From Thalassospira sp. HF15 (GTDB lineage: Bacteria; Pseudomonadota; Alphaproteobacteria; Rhodospirillales; Thalassospiraceae), in contig NZ_JAAVKI010000005.1 of assembly GCF_011806525.1 (NCBI RefSeq), positions 372,001 to 436,000 on the forward strand: a stretch of 64,000 nucleotides of DNA. The letters run 5' to 3'. The translations under genes and the position numbers were made by a program. Positions 54,554 through 63,546 of this stretch are shown here, one piece after another. Under the pieces are notes generated by a model. That model saw only the letters and a program-made list of their open reading frames with translations, was not told the origin of the DNA and searched no databases. Position 1 is the first letter of the stretch. The number at the start of each line of letters is the position of its first letter.

Positions 54554-55377
54554 GATTACGTGAAATCCCGCTGACCGCCTGGATCGGAATTCTGGGCATT
54601 CTGTTCGCATTTGGCTGTGCCGTCTTTGCGCCATTAATCGCCCCCTTTGGGGAACGCGAAATTGTTGCAGGTGTTTGGGAACCGGCCAGTGACCTTTACC
54701 TTCTGGGCACCGACAACCTTGGCCGTGATCTTCTGTCACGTCTGATTTACGGTGCGCAGACAACCTTGTTTGTGTCGCTTGCGGCATCGATCCTGTCATT
54801 CTCGATCGGCATCTTCCTGAGCTTCACGGCCGCTGTTTCCGGTGGTCCGATTGATCAGGGGCTGTCGCGTCTGAATGATTTGATGATGTCGATCCCGACC
54901 CTGATTTTCGCCCTCGTGGTTCTGGCTGTCCTGCCGCAGAACATCTTCATCCTGATTGCGGTGATGGCCATTCTGGACTCAACACGTGTCTATCGACTGG
55001 GCCGCGCCGTTGCCCTTGATGTGGCGGTGATGGAATTCGTCGAAGCGGCCAAGCTGCGTGGGGAAGGACGGATGTGGATCATCTTCCGCGAAATTCTGCC
55101 CAACACGCTTTCGCCGCTTCTGGCGGAATTCGGGCTTCGTTTCGCATTCTCGATCCTGTTCCTGTCGACCCTGTCCTTCCTGGGGCTTGGTATTCAGCCG
55201 CCGGCTGCCGACTGGGGTGGCATGGTCAAGGACAACAAAGATGGCATTATCTTTGGCATCCAGGCCGCCCTTATTCCGGGCGGGGCAATTGCAGCCCTGG
55301 CTGTCTGTGTGAACATGGTTGTCGACTGGTTGCTTAAACGCACATCCAGCCTGAAAGGAGGCCGCGGCGATGTCTGA
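54550..55377 (+). CDS. Peptide ABC transporter permease, DppC type
   Basis: A 275-residue membrane protein with a first helix near GILGILFAFGCAVFAPLIAPFG, the DppC-type hallmark LLGTDNLGRDLLSRLIYGAQTTL, and an EAA loop in FVEAAKLRGEGRMWIIFREILPNTLSPLL. The start overlaps the DppB stop (ATGA) and the stop overlaps the ATPase start by eight bases. It completes the membrane channel. Confidence 0.95.
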   Translation: MRLREIPLTAWIGILGILFAFGCAVFAPLIAPFGEREIVAGVWEPASDLYLLGTDNLGRDLLSRLIYGAQTTLFVSLAASILSFSIGIFLSFTAAVSGGPIDQGLSRLNDLMMSIPTLIFALVVLAVLPQNIFILIAVMAILDSTRVYRLGRAVALDVAVMEFVEAAKLRGEGRMWIIFREILPNTLSPLLAEFGLRFAFSILFLSTLSFLGLGIQPPAADWGGMVKDNKDGIIFGIQAALIPGGAIAALAVCVNMVVDWLLKRTSSLKGGRGDV

Positions 55378-57001
55378 TCTTTTATCGGTACGCGATCTGC
55401 GCATTGGCGCGACCATCTTCCCGCCGGGCGAAGCCCCGCAGGATATCGAGATTGTCCACGGTGTTTCCTTTGATCTGCAAAAGGGCAAGGTGCTTGGCCT
55501 GATCGGGGAATCGGGTGCGGGCAAATCCACCATTGGCCTTGCCGCACTGGCTTATGGCCGGGGTGGTGTGCGCATCACAGGCGGCGAGGTTTTCCTCGAC
55601 GGGCAGGATATCCTGCCGCTGGACAAAAAAGGTATCCGCAACATTCGTGGTGCGCGCGTCTGCTACGTTGCACAATCGGCTGCGGCATCCTTCAATCCGG
55701 CGCACAAACTGGGCGATCAGGTGATTGAAGCCACCGTCGAACACGGCATTATGTCGCGCGAAGAAGCCCACAAACGCGCCGATTACCTGTTTGAAATTCT
55801 CGGTCTTCCGGACCCCAAGAATTTTGGCAACCGGTTCCCGCATCAGGTATCAGGCGGACAGTTGCAACGCGCGATGACCGCCATGGCGCTGTGTTCCAAA
55901 CCGGAACTGATTGTCTTTGATGAACCAACCACCGCCCTTGATGTCACGACCCAGATTGACGTTCTGGCCGCCATCAAGAATGCGATTGAAAAAACCGGTA
56001 CTGCAGCCCTGTATATCACCCACGATCTGGCGGTTGTCGCCCAGATTTCTGATGACATCATGGTGCTGCGCAACGGTGAAACGGTTGAATATGGGCCGGT
56101 TCAGCAGATCATTGAAAACCCGCGTCAGGAATACACCAAGGCGCTGGTCAATGTGCGTCAGACCAAACAGACCGAAGCCCGCGATCAAACCGATGCGTTG
56201 CTGAAAGTTGAAAATATTTCGGCTGCCTATGGCAACGGGGTGCAGGTTCTTCATGACGTATCACTGCATGTGCCGCGTGGCCAGACACTTGCCGTGGTGG
56301 GGGAGTCCGGTTCTGGCAAATCCACGCTGGCCCGTGTCATTACCGGTTTGCTGCCGCCGTTCAAAGGTACGGTAACCTTCGGTGATGAGGAACTTTCCAA
56401 CGCTCAGAAGGATCGCTCACGCGATCATTTGCGTCGTATCCAGCTGATCTATCAAATGGCTGATACCGCAATGAACCCGCGCCAAACGGTCGGGCAGATC
56501 ATCGGTCGCCCTTTGCAGTTCTATTTCGGCAAGCGTGGTGCGGAGCGCAAAAAGGAAGTTATCAAACTTCTTGATGAAATCGAGATGGGCCAAGCTTTCT
56601 ATGACCGCTATCCGGCCGAACTTTCCGGCGGACAAAAACAGCGTGTCGCTATCGCCCGTGCCTTGGCGGCACAGCCGGAACTGATCCTGTGTGACGAGCC
56701 GACGTCGGCCCTTGATCCATTGGTTGCCGAAGGCATCCTTGATCTTTTGCTACGCCTGCAAAAGGAACGACAGGTGTCATACCTGTTCATTACCCACGAT
56801 ATCGCGATTGTGCGCGCCATTGCCGACTCTGTTGCAGTCATGCTGCAGGGTAAGCTGGTCGATTTCGGCCCCCGGTCCGAAGTCCTGAACCCGCCGTTTG
56901 ACGATTACACCGACCTTCTTTTGAAATCGGTGCCGGAAATGGAATTGGGTTGGCTGGAAAAAGTTTTGGCCACGCGCAAAATGGAAAGTGCCGGTCACTA
57001 A
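55370..57001 (+). CDS. Fused double ATP-binding protein of the peptide ABC transporter (DppD-DppF type)
   Basis: A 543-residue protein with two complete ABC domains. Domain 1 (about 1-260): Walker A GESGAGKSTIG, signature VSGGQLQRAM, Walker B LIVFDEPTTALD. Domain 2 (about 275-530): Walker A GESGSGKSTLA, signature LSGGQKQRVA, Walker B LILCDEPTSALD. Most peptide importers use two separate ATPases; a single fused chain as here is known from GsiA-type systems. It powers the DppB/DppC pair. The C-terminal segment follows the second domain's FGPRSEVLNPPFDDYTDLLLKSVPEMELGWL, a normal family ending. Confidence 0.95.
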   Translation: MSDLLSVRDLRIGATIFPPGEAPQDIEIVHGVSFDLQKGKVLGLIGESGAGKSTIGLAALAYGRGGVRITGGEVFLDGQDILPLDKKGIRNIRGARVCYVAQSAAASFNPAHKLGDQVIEATVEHGIMSREEAHKRADYLFEILGLPDPKNFGNRFPHQVSGGQLQRAMTAMALCSKPELIVFDEPTTALDVTTQIDVLAAIKNAIEKTGTAALYITHDLAVVAQISDDIMVLRNGETVEYGPVQQIIENPRQEYTKALVNVRQTKQTEARDQTDALLKVENISAAYGNGVQVLHDVSLHVPRGQTLAVVGESGSGKSTLARVITGLLPPFKGTVTFGDEELSNAQKDRSRDHLRRIQLIYQMADTAMNPRQTVGQIIGRPLQFYFGKRGAERKKEVIKLLDEIEMGQAFYDRYPAELSGGQKQRVAIARALAAQPELILCDEPTSALDPLVAEGILDLLLRLQKERQVSYLFITHDIAIVRAIADSVAVMLQGKLVDFGPRSEVLNPPFDDYTDLLLKSVPEMELGWLEKVLATRKMESAGH

Positions 57002-57017
57002 AATCCGTGCGAAAACA

Positions 57018-57051
57018 CAAAAAGGCGGCCCATCATCCGGGTCGCCTTTTT
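57018..57051 (+). terminator. Terminator after the fused ATPase gene
   Basis: AAAAAGGCGGCCC and GGGTCGCCTTTTT pair with one bulge around ATCATCC and end in T residues. It separates the transporter operon from the hydrolase gene, though some readthrough is likely. Confidence 0.8.
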
Positions 57052-57100
57052 GAATAAGCCCCACACCTGCAACTCGCCACCAAAAGGACGACGCCCCACT

Positions 57101-59107
57101 ATGTCCGAACGAAACTTCACTGTTATTGAAAACACCTTTATCACCATCGCCGATGGCACCCGCTTGGCTGCACGCATGTGGATGCCCGAAAACGCCGAGA
57201 ATGATCCGGTCCCGGCGGTGTTTGAATTTTTGCCCTATCGCAAGGGTGACGGCACCTGCGCACGTGATGAGTCGACCTATCCCGAATTTGCCAAGGCCGG
57301 CATTGCCGGTGTGCGTGTGGATATCCGCGGATCGGGTGAATCCGATGGTGTGATTGACGGCGAATATACCGAACTTGAACTGGCCAATGCCTGCGAACTG
57401 ATTGCCTGGATTGCCGATCAGCCATGGTGCAATGGTTCGGTCGGTATGATGGGGATTTCCTGGGGCGGGTTTAACTGTCTGCAGGTCGCGGCCCTTAATC
57501 CACCAGCCCTTAAAGCCGTCATTTCCATCGCCTCGACTGTGGATCGCTACAACGACGATATTCACTACAAAAACGGATGTCAGCTGGCCGTGCAATTGTC
57601 ATGGGCGGCAACCATGCTGGCCTATCAGTCACGAACACCGGACCCGGCTCTGGTCGGTGATGACTGGCGGGCAATGTGGCTGCATCGTCTGAAGGACGAA
57701 CCGTTCTTCCTTGAAGAATGGTTGCAACATCAGACCCGCGATGACTTCTGGAAGCATGCATCGATCTGCGAGGATTTTGATGCCGTCAAAATCCCGTCGA
57801 TGGTTCTGGCCGGTTGGGCCGATGGTTACCGCAACACACCAATGCGCGCGATTGAAGGCATGCCTGATCGGTCCAAGGCCCTGATCGGCCCATGGGTGCA
57901 CAAATACCCGCATTTTGCATGGCCAAAGCCGCGTGCGGATTTCACCGGCGAAGCAATCAAATGGTGGAATAAATGGCTCCGCAACAAAGACAATGGCATC
58001 GACGACCTGCCACAGATGCGCGCCTATATCCTTGATGGACCCAAACCGGCCAAGCGGCGCGATTTTGATCCGGGCTTCTGGATTGCCAAGGACACTTGGT
58101 CAGAGCCCGAAACCAAAACCCTTTATGTCAATGACGGCAAGCTTGCCTTTGATGCGGCCGAGGAAACGTCAACTGTAGCCGACATTTACCTGAAGTCGCC
58201 GCTTGATACCGGCACGGCGGCGGGCGAGTACTTCACACTCAAACCCGATGCCGAAATGGCAATTGATCAGCGCCCTGATGATGCCGGGTCGCTGGTGTTT
58301 GAAACCGCCCCGCTTAAGGCAGAGGTCGACCTTCTGGGGCGCCCAGTCCTGCGTGTTGATCTTGAGTGCGACGCGGACTGGTCAAACCTGTGCGCGCGTC
58401 TAGTGGATTTGCATCCTGATGGCACGGCGACCCGCGTATCGTTCGGGGTGCTTAACCTTGCCCATAGCGATCTGGATGCGAACTACGCCAATCCCCAGCC
58501 CATGCCGCGCGGCAAAAAGGTTACCATCACGCTGGTTCTTGATGCCTGTGGGTATCGGTTCAAACCCGGACATCGGATGCGTCTGGCACTTTCGACATCC
58601 TATTGGCCAATGATCCTGCCACCGCCCTTTGACGCGGGACTCACCATCGCGCCATCTTCCATCGCGTTTGATTTGCCGCTTCTGGGCGATTATGAGGCGA
58701 TTGAGGTCAAGGAACCGGATAACCCCGATCCGTTGCCCAAATATATCGAACACAAACCCAGCCGGACGGAACGCAGCGTTCAGCGCAATCTGACGCAAAA
58801 TGAAACGCGCTATCGCATCTATGAAGATACCGGTCTTTTCGAACATCCGGACTCGCGCCTGTCGACCCGCGAAGTGCGTAGCGAAACATGGACGATCAAT
58901 CCGCTTGACCCGACCTCTGTCATGGGTGAGGCCGCTTGGACCTGTGATCTTGAACGCGATGGCTGGTCAGTCCGCACCGATTGTCACGCCGAACTGAAAT
59001 GTGATCACGACAATTGGTATGTCTCGGCCTGGGTCATCGGCTATGAGGGCAGCGAACAGGTCTTTGAAAAGAAGTGGGAAAAAGCCATTCCCCGAAACTT
59101 CATGTAA
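57101..59107 (+). CDS. CocE/NonD-family (X-Pro dipeptidyl-peptidase S15-like) hydrolase
   Basis: A 668-residue serine hydrolase. The N-terminal alpha/beta hydrolase domain has RLAARMWMP, LPYRKGDGTCARDE, the RGSGESDG turn and the nucleophile motif GISWGG (Ser). The Asp and His are expected in VLAGWADGYRNTP and IGPWVHKYPH. The C-terminal half is the S15 jelly-roll (PGHRMRLALSTSYWP). Family members cleave X-Pro peptides, cocaine-type esters or acyl compounds. It directly follows a peptide ABC importer, suggesting it processes the imported substrate. The start at 57101 follows AAAGGACG. Confidence 0.92.
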   Translation: MSERNFTVIENTFITIADGTRLAARMWMPENAENDPVPAVFEFLPYRKGDGTCARDESTYPEFAKAGIAGVRVDIRGSGESDGVIDGEYTELELANACELIAWIADQPWCNGSVGMMGISWGGFNCLQVAALNPPALKAVISIASTVDRYNDDIHYKNGCQLAVQLSWAATMLAYQSRTPDPALVGDDWRAMWLHRLKDEPFFLEEWLQHQTRDDFWKHASICEDFDAVKIPSMVLAGWADGYRNTPMRAIEGMPDRSKALIGPWVHKYPHFAWPKPRADFTGEAIKWWNKWLRNKDNGIDDLPQMRAYILDGPKPAKRRDFDPGFWIAKDTWSEPETKTLYVNDGKLAFDAAEETSTVADIYLKSPLDTGTAAGEYFTLKPDAEMAIDQRPDDAGSLVFETAPLKAEVDLLGRPVLRVDLECDADWSNLCARLVDLHPDGTATRVSFGVLNLAHSDLDANYANPQPMPRGKKVTITLVLDACGYRFKPGHRMRLALSTSYWPMILPPPFDAGLTIAPSSIAFDLPLLGDYEAIEVKEPDNPDPLPKYIEHKPSRTERSVQRNLTQNETRYRIYEDTGLFEHPDSRLSTREVRSETWTINPLDPTSVMGEAAWTCDLERDGWSVRTDCHAELKCDHDNWYVSAWVIGYEGSEQVFEKKWEKAIPRNFM

Positions 59108-59114
59108 CCTGATG

Positions 59115-59142
59115 CAAAAAGGGCCGGTCATCCGGCCCTTTT
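59115..59142 (+). terminator. Terminator after the CocE-family gene
   Basis: AAAAGGGCCGG and CCGGCCCTTTT form a perfect 11-bp stem around TCAT, followed by T residues. Confidence 0.93.
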
Positions 59143-59188
59143 CTTATGACTGGTCGATGATCATGGTGCAACCAGCATCACGCAAGGT

Positions 59189-61009
59189 TCAGAACTTCAG
59201 ATCGACTGTGATCAGCATACTAGCTCTTTGCGTCCCCGGATCGCCGGACACACTGAGCTTACTGGAAAACCTGTCATCAAGATCAATCAATGTGGCCCCA
59301 GCAGAAATTTCCGGAGCCCCGCTGTCTGACAGGCTGGTACTGACATAAGGTGACGCTATTGCTGCAAAGCCGCCATCAGCCCCAGAGACCTGAAAACCAT
59401 AGGCAACCAAGGCACTCAGTGTATATTCGCTGTAATCGTCCCGACCAAACAGCCGTGAACCTTCGATAGAACCCGACAAGCCGCTCCCGGCTGCCGCCAC
59501 ACGCAGACCGCCACCAAGGTCAAAGGCCCCGGCATCTCCATTGGTCTGGTCTGTAAAATCGTGGACATAAGCCCCCTTCACAAAGGGTATCAGAGCCGTT
59601 TCACCGATTTGAGCCGGATAAGCCAGTTCGACATTCGGCTTCAACTGCACGGTATTGACCGAGGATTCTGCGACGTGGCTACCGTCACTTTCGGTGTAGG
59701 CATCCAAAGTACTGCGCGACATTAATGCACCGATTCCGCCGGTCATTTGAAGCGGGTACTCTGCCATCGGTTGGAAAGATTGGCGCATATCGACCTGCAG
59801 ATACCAGCTTTGGCTATCGGTGTCCCCGGTCACGCTCGTATTACGGCTCTTGACAACATCCCCGAACGAATAGCCCGCAATGGCGGACAAAATCAGTGAG
59901 TCGGATGGTGTATAGATGACATAAGGAGAGAGGTTCCACGTATCCTCGTCATATGTGCCTGTCTCAAAGGTGGTGGTAATATCGCTCTGAGCATAGCCAA
60001 CGGACAGACCCGCCACGATTGCTGGCGAAAAACGGTAGTCCGCCCCCAGATTGTACCCCCAGACACTGCCGTCGTACCGGTTGTCCTCGCCAGTCCGGTT
60101 GCGCGTGTTCTCGATATCCGTAAAGGATCCATGCCCCCAGATCGTAATAGGGCTTTCTCTGGATAGCAGCGTGCGTTGTTCAGCTCCATCCGTTGGAATA
60201 TCAGCCGTTTGCGCAGCGGCGAGCACACGTGACGTATCGAAAGACGCAAGCATCGCCAGCCCGCGCATCGTTGTCCCCTTGGTCCCCGTCTTTTGGTGCA
60301 ACGTATCGTCGAACACGGTCGTTGAAGCAAAATCGAATTGCTGTGTCGACGTGGTGTTACCGGGCACAGTTCCGCCGGACGGACCAGCCATAACGTTGGC
60401 CACACGCGTTCCAAAGTTCTGGCCGATCACAACAGATTGCGACCGCGTCACAGAACCCTGAACCGCGCGCTGTGCAGCAGCAGAAGTGCCGGAGGCCACG
60501 TCCGGCGTGGTGATCGTGACCGAGGCGCTATTGTAGGTGAAATTGTTCCCAAGGCCGCCGGCGAGGGTGTAGGAAACGGTCATTCGGATCGTCGACCCGT
60601 TTTCCCCGTCGATTGAAACCGTCGCCGTTTCGGTGCCGTTTGTCGTCCGGTTGCTTGAGCAGTTGGCACCTGCTGCGGCGGTAAAGCTCCCCATGGAACA
60701 GCCCTTATGCGCCGTAAGACTATGCGTGGCGCCAGTACCGATCCGGAACTGTTCCGGAGCGCCGATCTGATTGAAGAAGACGATATCGAATTGGGCGCTG
60801 CTGGGCGAGATCGTATTTGCGGTCAGGGTGCAGGTGCCTGCACTATGATCGTATTGCAGAGTATTCACGTTAGTCTGATTGAACCCTGCTACCGAACAGG
60901 TGATTGTCGTAGTGGCCGCAGATGCGTCACGCCCTTCACCGATTACAAGGCCACAAAACAGGATTATCGCCAAAATCAACGACCTTGGCGATTTAGCGAT
61001 ATTAATCAT
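59189..61009 (-). CDS. Autotransporter-like outer-membrane beta-barrel protein, copy 1
   Basis: A 606-residue exported protein: signal peptide (cleavage near DASA), a beta-rich passenger region of about 250 residues containing several Cys (TITCSVAG, GTCTLTAN, GCSMGSFT), a linker, and a C-terminal beta-barrel of about 300 residues. The barrel begins around SPITIWGHGSFTD and includes GSVWGYNLGADYRFSPAIVAGLSVGYAQ; the chain ends with Phe (TVDLKF) as typical for outer-membrane proteins. It is highly similar to the next gene along most of its length, indicating tandem duplication. The ribosome site GGGGGACCTGT is shared with copy 2. Function of the passenger is unknown. Confidence 0.88.
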   Translation of the reverse strand: MINIAKSPRSLILAIILFCGLVIGEGRDASAATTTITCSVAGFNQTNVNTLQYDHSAGTCTLTANTISPSSAQFDIVFFNQIGAPEQFRIGTGATHSLTAHKGCSMGSFTAAAGANCSSNRTTNGTETATVSIDGENGSTIRMTVSYTLAGGLGNNFTYNSASVTITTPDVASGTSAAAQRAVQGSVTRSQSVVIGQNFGTRVANVMAGPSGGTVPGNTTSTQQFDFASTTVFDDTLHQKTGTKGTTMRGLAMLASFDTSRVLAAAQTADIPTDGAEQRTLLSRESPITIWGHGSFTDIENTRNRTGEDNRYDGSVWGYNLGADYRFSPAIVAGLSVGYAQSDITTTFETGTYDEDTWNLSPYVIYTPSDSLILSAIAGYSFGDVVKSRNTSVTGDTDSQSWYLQVDMRQSFQPMAEYPLQMTGGIGALMSRSTLDAYTESDGSHVAESSVNTVQLKPNVELAYPAQIGETALIPFVKGAYVHDFTDQTNGDAGAFDLGGGLRVAAAGSGLSGSIEGSRLFGRDDYSEYTLSALVAYGFQVSGADGGFAAIASPYVSTSLSDSGAPEISAGATLIDLDDRFSSKLSVSGDPGTQRASMLITVDLKF

Positions 61010-61221
61010 ACAGGTCCCCCCGAACCACTACCCACCCGAACGGATTAATCGCACTCAACACTGGCTTGCATAAGAATCTTATAAACTAAAAGTTTTATTT
61101 GGATCAATATCGTATCAGTTACAAAGAACCACGCGCAGTTCCGGCAAGCGCAAACAGTACGCCCCGCGTCGCTTTTTGATCAAGCGGGCAACTTCGATCC
61201 AAGGCGACGTGATCGCCCCTT

Positions 61222-61440
61222 TTATGCGGTTTCCAACATAGCCAAAATGGCGTCACACAGATGCCCGAACGCTGTTTTCGTCCCTGGGCTCATATGCCGG
61301 GCACGCAGCCAGCCATGGATCATTTGCGGTTCTTCACGGTATTAAACGGAAATGCCCGCACGGGCAAGACGGGCGGTATATACCCGACCATCATCAGGCC
61401 TCAGTGATAATGGTCGGCGGCAATCAGCAAGATCACCGGC
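61222..61440 (-). pseudogene. Decayed 3' fragment of the alpha/beta hydrolase gene
   Basis: On the minus strand the last third of the hydrolase encoded at 63547-64000 recurs here. The C-terminal MIHGWLRARHMSP segment and CDAI..ETA ending are nearly intact, as is DDGRxYTARLARAGISV. A TAA stop replaces the Gln codon in ISVQYREEPQ (61340 region), and upstream homology fades into frameshifts near 61400-61440. No start or ribosome site belongs to it. It is a remnant of the tandem duplication that also copied the autotransporter gene. Confidence 0.85.
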
Positions 61441-61487
61441 GGACAAACCATCCGACCTTTTCACGCCACGAAAACATCGCTTAAGGT

Positions 61488-63305
61488 TCAGAACTTCAGA
61501 TCGATTGTGATCAGAATATCAGCGCTGCGTGTGGCCGGATCACCTGAGAAATTCAGTTTGCTGGAAAATCTTTCATCAATGTCGGTCAGCGTTGCGCCAG
61601 CGGAAATTTCAGGTGTGCCGCTATCAGACAGGCTGGTACCGACATAAGGCGACGCAGTTCCGGCAAAGTTTCCATCCCGACCGCTAAACGAAATGCCATA
61701 AGCAACCAGACCGCTCAGCGTGTATTCGCGGTAATCATCACGCCCGACCATGCGCGTGCCTTCGATAGACCCCGACAGACCTGTCCCGCCCGAGGCAAAC
61801 CGCACACCACCGCCAAGGTCAAAGGCCCCGGCATCACCGTTGGTCTGGTCGGTGAAATCGTGGATATAGCCCGCTTTGACATATGGCGTCAGGGACGTCT
61901 GGCTTATCTGGAAAGCATAGGCCAGCTCTGCATTCGGCTTTAACTGAACTGTATTGACCGAGGATTCCGCAACCCGGTTGCCGTCACTTTCGGTGTAGGC
62001 AGAAAGCGTATTGCGCGACGTCAACGCACCAAGCCCGCCCGTCACCCGAAACGGGCTATCTGCAATTGGCTGGAAAGTTTGGCGTGCATCAACCTGCAGA
62101 TACCAGGTCTGGCTGTCGGTGTTGCCTGTCACAGTGCCATTGCGGCTTCTGGCAACATCCCCGAACGCATACCCCCCAATAGCCGAGAATGTCAGCATGT
62201 CAGACGGTCTATAGATGACATAGGGCGAGAGGTTCCACGTATCCTCGTCATACGTGCCGCTATCAAAGGTGGTCGTAATATCGGTTTGAGCGTAGCCAAC
62301 GGACATACCCGTCACGAGTGCAGGCGAAAAACGATAGTCCGCACCGAGGTTGTAGCCCCAGACGCTGCCGTCATAACGGCTGTCCTCGCCGGTCCGGTTG
62401 CGCGTATTCTCGACATCGGTAAAGGACCCATGCCCCCAGATCGTAATCGGACTTTCACGAGACAACAGCGTGCGTTGTTCCGCCCCATCCGTCGGACTAT
62501 CAGCGGTTTGCGCCGCCGCAAGCACACGCGAGGTATCGAAAGACGCAAGCATCGCCAGCCCGCTTAGGGTTGTCCCCTCCGTGCGCGTTTTCCTGCCCAT
62601 GGGATCATCAAGCAAGCCCACCGAAGCAAAACCGAATTGCTGTGTCGGTGCCACGGTATCTGGCACTGTACCGAGATCTCGACCGGTCGTCGCATTGGCC
62701 ACCCGCGCCCCAAAATTCTGCCCGAGGATCACGGATTGCGACCGTGTCACCGAACCCTGAACCGCGCGCAGGGCTGCGGCCGCGCTGCCCGAGGACGCAG
62801 AATCAGCAGTCGTGATTGTGACCGATGCACTGTGGAAGGTCGCATTACCTCCTAACGGTAGGGTATAATTGACGGTCATCCGGATCGTCGCCCCATTCTC
62901 CCCATCAATGGTGACCGTCGCGGTTTCATTAGTGTTAGTAGAGCGATCGCTTTGGCAAGGATTACCAGCGGTGGCGTTAAAACCACCCATGCTACATCCT
63001 CTATGCGCACTAGAGCTGCTGCCACTGCCGGTTCCGATCTTGAATTTCTCGTCTACGAGGTTGGTGTTGTCGACTTCGAAGACGATGTCGCGCAAATCGT
63101 TGCTGGAGCCACTACCGTTTACTGCGGCGCAGGTACCGGCACTGTCGTCGTAGAACACATAAGAGATCGATGCCTTGGTTCCGAGGTTGGTGCAGGTGAT
63201 TGTCGTCGTTGCCGCAAATGCGTCACGCCCATCAGCGATCATAAAGCCACAAACGATGGTCATCACCAAAAGCAGCGACGATGGCAATTTAACGATATTG
63301 ATCAT
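61488..63305 (-). CDS. Autotransporter-like outer-membrane beta-barrel protein, copy 2
   Basis: A 605-residue paralogue of copy 1 with the same layout: signal peptide (MINIVKLPSS start, cleavage near DAFA), Cys-containing passenger (TITCTNLG, GTCAAVNG, RGCSMGGFN), and C-terminal barrel starting at SPITIWGHGSFTD and ending TIDLKF. The barrel is nearly identical between copies; the passenger region just after the signal is most divergent (GSGSSNDLRD here versus a different stretch in copy 1). A longer frame from 63347 is rejected because GGGGA lies five bases before the ATG at 63305. The barrel mediates outer-membrane insertion; the passenger role is unknown. Confidence 0.88.
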   Translation of the reverse strand: MINIVKLPSSLLLVMTIVCGFMIADGRDAFAATTTITCTNLGTKASISYVFYDDSAGTCAAVNGSGSSNDLRDIVFEVDNTNLVDEKFKIGTGSGSSSSAHRGCSMGGFNATAGNPCQSDRSTNTNETATVTIDGENGATIRMTVNYTLPLGGNATFHSASVTITTADSASSGSAAAALRAVQGSVTRSQSVILGQNFGARVANATTGRDLGTVPDTVAPTQQFGFASVGLLDDPMGRKTRTEGTTLSGLAMLASFDTSRVLAAAQTADSPTDGAEQRTLLSRESPITIWGHGSFTDVENTRNRTGEDSRYDGSVWGYNLGADYRFSPALVTGMSVGYAQTDITTTFDSGTYDEDTWNLSPYVIYRPSDMLTFSAIGGYAFGDVARSRNGTVTGNTDSQTWYLQVDARQTFQPIADSPFRVTGGLGALTSRNTLSAYTESDGNRVAESSVNTVQLKPNAELAYAFQISQTSLTPYVKAGYIHDFTDQTNGDAGAFDLGGGVRFASGGTGLSGSIEGTRMVGRDDYREYTLSGLVAYGISFSGRDGNFAGTASPYVGTSLSDSGTPEISAGATLTDIDERFSSKLNFSGDPATRSADILITIDLKF

Positions 63306-63546
63306 ACAGGTCCCCGAACCATTCCGCCCCAAACGGCTTAATCGCACGCAACACTACGTTGCATAACAACCTCGCACGCGAAACTGTGTCACGTAGCAAC
63401 CTGATTAGCTAAAATTTTGATTTTGATCAACATCTTATGAGCAACAAAGAAAGACACGCGGTTTCACCGCACGCACACTGCAGGTCCTGTCTCGCTTCTT
63501 TTTGGTCGGGAGTGCATTCTCAACCCATAGTAGAATATCTGGCCTT

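Noticed and set aside
59189-63347. The similar autotransporter genes as an assembly artefact
   Set aside because: The copies differ clearly in the passenger region, in spacer sequence and by a decayed hydrolase fragment. They represent a real, aged duplication.
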